A DNA stretch of 10,293 nucleotides from Leptolyngbya sp. SIO4C5 (lineage in GTDB: Bacteria > Cyanobacteriota > Cyanobacteriia > Phormidesmidales > Phormidesmidaceae): positions 1 through 10,293 of the forward strand of contig JAAHIC010000096.1 in NCBI GenBank assembly GCA_010671965.1. Reading direction: 5' to 3'. Made by a program: the position numbers and the translations under genes. This document shows, piece after piece, positions 6,547-10,293 of the stretch (within the stretch, counting starts at the first letter, position 1; each line of letters opens with the position of its first letter). The notes under the pieces were generated by a model. The model was not told the origin of the DNA. It made no database searches and worked only from the letters and a program-made list of their open reading frames with translations.

Positions 6547-7152
6547 TATGCGTAGTGAGGAAAACCGTATTTGCAATATTTAGCTAAGGTATAAAAAACC
6601 TTGCCTACAGTAAGCTAACACAAACTTCCTAAAAGTTAAAGAAAAGCTTACAAAAACGATTTTCTGGCATATTTGTGGTATAGAAGAATACTTTTGAGCG
6701 GTGAAAAGGCAGGTATGCTTGTAGACGGGTAATTCTGGGCTGTCCGTTTCCTTTTGAACCGCGGCCACAGGGGATCAGTTGATTTAGCCAAATTAAACCT
6801 GTATCAAACGGCTATTTCTCCGATTGCCTTGACCTGTTACTTAAGCGCTTAGAGACAGTTAGAAATAAAGGCACTACGGCGGCCTTGAGGATAAATCAAT
6901 GTCGGCCCTGGTTTATTCCGGCTGCGTTCACAATATGTCCAATTGAAAACTTTGCGATATAAACCGCAATACCGCCTTACTTTTCTTAGCTAGATAAACT
7001 TTTTCAAACGGGTCAATTTTCTAGGTTATGAACAGGTTAATCTGAGGCTAAAGCAGGCCGGGATCACTGTAAAGTTCCTGGCTGGGGCGATCGCGCTGCA
7101 AAGAGCGAGATGGCTTCTGCTTTTTGTTTCTTAGTAATATAAGGGGCGAATT
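6547..7152. promoter_or_regulatory. Divergent intergenic region between cyclase and EF-G-like genes
   Basis: These 606 bases should hold promoters for both divergent genes. They are clearly more A/T-rich than the flanking coding DNA, especially 6560-6720. A 10-base perfect palindrome TAAGCGCTTA lies at 6842-6851, and a HIP1 site lies near 7087. On the minus strand a possible -10 TATACC is seen around 6588-6593, but no well-spaced -35. A 62-codon minus-strand frame at 6580-6768 shows no family features and is probably chance. I see no RNA gene. Confidence 0.35.
7141..7146 (+). promoter_or_regulatory. Ribosome binding site of the EF-G-like gene
   Basis: AAGGGG lies six bases before the ATG at 7153. 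It supports this start, which also places the P-loop at residue 16, as expected for an EF-G N-terminus. Confidence 0.5.
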
Positions 7153-9180
7153 ATGACCCAGAAAGCATTATCGGGATCACGAAACGTGGCGATTGTGGGT
7201 CCCTATTCTAGCGGTAAAACCACTTTGCTAGAGAGTCTGCTTCATGTCACAGCAGCCATTTCTCGCAAGGGCAGAGTTGAAGACTGCAACACCGTCGGGG
7301 ATGGTACGCCAGAAGCCCGCGATCGCCAAATGAGTGTAGAAATTAATGCCGCCAGTACTGAGTACGGCGGCATTCGTTTTACGTTTCTAGACTGTCCCGG
7401 CTCCGTAGAGCTGCCGCAGGAAACCTACAATGCGCTGATTGGCGTAGACGCGGCGGTGGTGGTTTGCGAAGCCGATCCCAACCGAGTCCTGACCCTATCG
7501 CCACTGTTTCAGTTTTTAGACGAGTGGGAAATTCCCCACTGGATTTTTGTCAACAAGATGGATCGGGCCACGGCCAGCTATTCAGCTATTCTCGACGCCC
7601 TCAAGACCGTCTCTAGCCGCCCCATCGTGCCCCACCAGTATCCAATTCGTCAAAAACAGGAACTGGTAGGCTTTATCGACCTCGTAACTGAGCAAGCCTA
7701 TCACTATCATTCCGGTGCCCCGGCTGACCCTGTGCCCCTGCCAGATTCGCTACAGGCAGAAGAAAAAGCGGCCCGCACCGAAATGTTAGAAACCCTAGCC
7801 GACTTTGACGATCACCTGCTAGAAGAACTGATCGAAGAAATTGAGCCGCCCCAGGAAGAAATCATTCAAGACCTGAAAATGGAGCTGGGGGCTGACCTCA
7901 TTGTGCCTGTATTCTTGGGCATGGCCAATCAAGACTACGGCGTGCGCCCGCTGCTAGACGCGCTGCTGAAAGAAGCCCCCGAACCGGAAGTGACGGCGGC
8001 GCGACGCAGCCTTGAGGCTGCCGATGACGTATTGGCGCAGGTGCTGAAAACCTACTACACACCGCAGGGCGGCAAACTCTCCCTGGTGCGAGTATGGCAG
8101 GGAGCACTGCGGGATGGCGACAGCCTCAACGGTGAGCGCATGGGCGGTATTTATCATCTCATGGGCCAGCAGCAGCAAAGTCTGACAACAGCCGAGGCTG
8201 GCTCAATTGTGGCGGTTGCTCGCTTAGAAAATGCCCAGACCGGCGATACTTTGACGAACGGCGACGGCCAGCCAGAAGCGGCGCTGCCTAAAGCTGAGCG
8301 CTTAGATCCGGTCTATGCGCTGGCGATCGCGCCAGAAAATCGTAGCGACGAGGTAAAGCTCAGCGGTGCTCTGAACAAGCTGCTAGAAGAAGATCCGTCT
8401 TTGGTGTGGCAGCAGCACGGCGACACCCATGAGGTGATTCTCTGGGGCCAGGGCGAAATGCACCTGAAGATTGCCCTCGATCGGTTAAAGCGCAAGTACA
8501 ACCTGCCGATGAGCACCCATGCCCCCCGCGTTCCTTATAAGGAAACTATTCGCCGGGCCAAAGCTGCCATCCACGGACGCTATAAGCACCAAACCGGCGG
8601 TCACGGCCAGTTTGGCGATGTCTATCTGGATATTAAACCGCGCGATCGCGGTGAGGGCTTCAGCTTCAGCAATACGATTGTTGGCGGTGTGGTGCCGAAG
8701 CAGTACATTCCCAGCGTGGAGACAGGGGTGCGGGAGTTTCTCAGCCACGGACCGCTAGGCTTTCCGGTAGTAGACGTGGAGGTCGTGCTCACCAACGGCT
8801 CATACCATGCGGTAGATAGCTCGGAGCAGGCATTCAAGCAGGCAGCTAGAATTGCCATGCAGGAGGGCTTACAGGCGTGTGAGCCAACCCTGCTAGAGCC
8901 AATTGCCACGGTGGAAATTTCAGTGCCCAACAGCTTTACCTCCAACGTCCTGAAGCTGATCAGCGGTCGGCGCGGTCAGATCTTGGGCTATGAGGCCAAG
9001 GCTAAGTGGCAGGGCTGGGACTGCGTTTCCGGCTATCTGCCAGAGGCAGAACTGCAAACGCTGATTCTAGAACTGCGATCGCTGACGATGGGAGTCGGCT
9101 TCTTTAACTGGAAGTATGACCACCTCGATCCGGTACCAGACAGGATCAAAGAGCAAATTCTAGCGTCCTATAGCGAATAG
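7153..9180 (+). CDS. Elongation factor G-like translational GTPase
   Basis: The 675-residue protein spans all five EF-G domains. The G domain shows the P-loop GPYSSGKT (16-23), DCPG (80-83) and NKMD (134-137), and the PVFLGMA segment stands where canonical EF-G has PVFCGSA. Domain II follows at roughly 290-390. Domain III contains GQGEMHLKIALDRL, domain IV the GGHGQFGDVYLDIKP and NGSYHAVDSSEQAFK segments, and domain V LISGRRGQILGYEAK. Switch I reads RDRQMSVE instead of the near-invariant RGITI of canonical EF-G, which places it with the EF-G-like (EF-G2) paralogues found in many cyanobacteria beside the main fusA. It is cytoplasmic and ribosome-associated by family. Whether it supports translocation, recycling or a stress role is not known from sequence. 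It stands alone, not in a str operon, and converges on the dioxygenase gene. Confidence 0.88.
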   Translation: MTQKALSGSRNVAIVGPYSSGKTTLLESLLHVTAAISRKGRVEDCNTVGDGTPEARDRQMSVEINAASTEYGGIRFTFLDCPGSVELPQETYNALIGVDAAVVVCEADPNRVLTLSPLFQFLDEWEIPHWIFVNKMDRATASYSAILDALKTVSSRPIVPHQYPIRQKQELVGFIDLVTEQAYHYHSGAPADPVPLPDSLQAEEKAARTEMLETLADFDDHLLEELIEEIEPPQEEIIQDLKMELGADLIVPVFLGMANQDYGVRPLLDALLKEAPEPEVTAARRSLEAADDVLAQVLKTYYTPQGGKLSLVRVWQGALRDGDSLNGERMGGIYHLMGQQQQSLTTAEAGSIVAVARLENAQTGDTLTNGDGQPEAALPKAERLDPVYALAIAPENRSDEVKLSGALNKLLEEDPSLVWQQHGDTHEVILWGQGEMHLKIALDRLKRKYNLPMSTHAPRVPYKETIRRAKAAIHGRYKHQTGGHGQFGDVYLDIKPRDRGEGFSFSNTIVGGVVPKQYIPSVETGVREFLSHGPLGFPVVDVEVVLTNGSYHAVDSSEQAFKQAARIAMQEGLQACEPTLLEPIATVEISVPNSFTSNVLKLISGRRGQILGYEAKAKWQGWDCVSGYLPEAELQTLILELRSLTMGVGFFNWKYDHLDPVPDRIKEQILASYSE

Positions 9181-9194
9181 GCTCAGCCAATAAA

Positions 9195-9250
9195 AACCGG
9201 GTTTTTGAGATTCAGATCTATATATCTCTACTGGCCTCAAAAACTCGGTT
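9195..9250. terminator. Hairpin between convergent genes, likely bidirectional terminator
   Basis: AACCGGGTTTTTGAG (9195-9209) and CTCAAAAACTCGGTT (9236-9250) pair over 15 bases with one G-U or mismatched position, around a 26-base loop. On the minus strand the stem runs into TTTTTATTGG, a good intrinsic terminator for the dioxygenase gene that ends at 9281. On the plus strand the stem begins 15 bases after the EF-G-like stop, and the trailing sequence TTAAAT is weaker. Confidence 0.7.
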
Positions 9251-9280
9251 AAATACTCAGCGCTTAGATTTTGAGTCAGA

Positions 9281-10293
9281 TTAACTCTCGAACAAACTCA
9301 CTGTTCGATAATTACGGATATAAAGTGGAACATTATTGCCAGCCTGCCGGGCTTGGCGGGCTGCTGCCATCGTTTCATCAAACACCAGCAGCGTCTCTTT
9401 ACCAGCTTTCAGCCAGTCCTGATAGGGTACGCTCATATCTTGTTCGAGTGCTTGACCGACAGGCGGTGTCATAGCCTCGGCTGGAATCATTGATCGATAT
9501 TTTTCATTGAACTTGCGGCGAAAGCGAAAGTCAATGGAAATTCTCAGACCGCTAGAAACCCGGCGCACCGTCTGATGCAGACCGCGAGCATCATTAAAGT
9601 ACAAAGTGCCGTGCTGCAGCCTCGCGTTTTCATAAGCAACAACCATAGGAATATCGGCGCCCTCGTTGAAGTCAGACATGAGGCGCATAGAGGGTAGCTC
9701 TAGCTCGCGGGGCATTTCACCCGCCTCAATCGTAATATTATCGATATCCCCAAATAGCGGCAGCACAACAACTGTGGCATCTGGATGCACCCCGTTCCAA
9801 ACATCGCTGTGACGTTTCATGCTGGTGAAGGGAATTTTCATCACGTCAGGATGGGTTTCTCCAAACACCATCCGCAGGTTAACCGGCAAGTCCACCGCAT
9901 CAATCAGATCATTGGCCCCTAGTTGAGAAAAGGCATCGCCCACACTTCTCTGCAGAGCGTTGAAGGCTAGGATATGCTCTCGCTTGGGCATCAGCAATCC
10001 AGTCCCTAAATAGTTGGGCAACTGCCCCTTCTGCCTAGCCTCCAGAAGCTGAGAAATCATTTCTGCCTCAGATAAAAGATGAGGACTTTCTAGGACAGCG
10101 GAAATATAGCTAGCCGCTGCCAGTCGGATTTGAGCAAATAAATCAGGCTGCAACCGATGCTCGAACAGCAGCCTATATTCCCGATGCGTTCCTATGCGCG
10201 CGGCAAGTTCATCAAAGAGCTGGTCGCCCAGTTCCGAAAATGCCATTGCTCTGTCATAGCTAAACGATTCAGGGGTAGTTGCCAATAAACTTT
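9281..10293 (-). CDS. Putative Fe(II)/2-oxoglutarate-dependent dioxygenase, 5' end uncertain
   Basis: Counting from the TTG at 10285, the protein has 334 residues. It shows a candidate facial triad: H159 and D161 in KRHSDVWNG and a distal H237 in GLHQTV, followed 11 residues later by R248 in GLRISIDFRFR, suited to bind the 2-oxoglutarate carboxylate. PDATVVVLPLFGD (168-180) is a core strand of the jelly-roll. The pattern recalls the phytanoyl-CoA/StrG-like dioxygenases seen in aminoglycoside and aminocyclitol pathways, which hydroxylate or oxidise small molecules; the substrate here is unknown. The frame stays open to the window edge, so the true start may lie outside; TTG 10285 or ATG 10246 are internal options. 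It is on the same strand as the cyclase operon but separated from it by the EF-G-like gene. Confidence 0.65.
   Translation of the reverse strand, partial: SLLATTPESFSYDRAMAFSELGDQLFDELAARIGTHREYRLLFEHRLQPDLFAQIRLAAASYISAVLESPHLLSEAEMISQLLEARQKGQLPNYLGTGLLMPKREHILAFNALQRSVGDAFSQLGANDLIDAVDLPVNLRMVFGETHPDVMKIPFTSMKRHSDVWNGVHPDATVVVLPLFGDIDNITIEAGEMPRELELPSMRLMSDFNEGADIPMVVAYENARLQHGTLYFNDARGLHQTVRRVSSGLRISIDFRFRRKFNEKYRSMIPAEAMTPPVGQALEQDMSVPYQDWLKAGKETLLVFDETMAAARQARQAGNNVPLYIRNYRTVSLFES

Noticed and set aside
6580..6768. 62-codon minus-strand frame upstream of the cyclase
   Set aside because: It lies in the A/T-rich promoter region with no recognisable motif or ribosome site; likely chance.
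1..10293. CRISPR array or tRNA/rRNA genes
   Set aside because: No regularly spaced repeats and no tRNA or rRNA signature sequences were seen on either strand.

Overview
The window is most likely from a cyanobacterium. The octamer GCGATCGC (the HIP1 repeat typical of many cyanobacterial chromosomes) occurs about eleven times by eye between 2072 and 9083. The gene content also fits: a short MgtC/SapB protein, a Tat-type TRAP solute-binding lipoprotein, an EF-G paralogue and a sedoheptulose 7-phosphate cyclase. I cannot name the species.

Left part (1-1640). There is no intact gene here and no HIP1 site. Positions 1-250 hold several hairpins of unknown origin. Positions 390-495 form an imperfect palindrome of about 106 bp that looks like a MITE. 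Next to it lies an IS630-type insertion sequence (about 505-1637) with matching terminal inverted repeats and flanking TA dinucleotides. Its minus-strand transposase gene needs three frame changes to be read through, so it is probably decayed.

Middle part (1641-3721). Two plus-strand genes follow: an MgtC-family membrane protein with a TTG start behind a good ribosome binding site, then a TRAP transporter solute-binding lipoprotein of the 2-oxoacid/monocarboxylate type. No TRAP membrane subunits are visible. A hairpin ending this unit sits between it and the converging minus-strand operon and may serve both directions.

Cyclitol operon (6546 down to 3722, minus strand). A 596-residue sedoheptulose 7-phosphate cyclase of the dehydroquinate synthase superfamily has an extra N-terminal region and an unusual nucleotide/phosphate loop. 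Eleven bases after it comes a DUF6492-like putative glycosyltransferase whose Shine-Dalgarno sequence overlaps the cyclase stop codon. The pair probably makes and then glycosylates, or otherwise conjugates, a C7-cyclitol. The product is unknown.

Right part (6547-10293). An AT-rich divergent intergenic region separates the cyclase from a plus-strand EF-G-like translation factor. A 15-bp hairpin follows. Converging on it is a minus-strand gene, possibly incomplete at its 5' end, with an HxD...H...R signature of Fe(II)/2-oxoglutarate dioxygenases. Such an enzyme could act on the same product as the cyclase operon, but the EF-G gene separates them and the link is inference.
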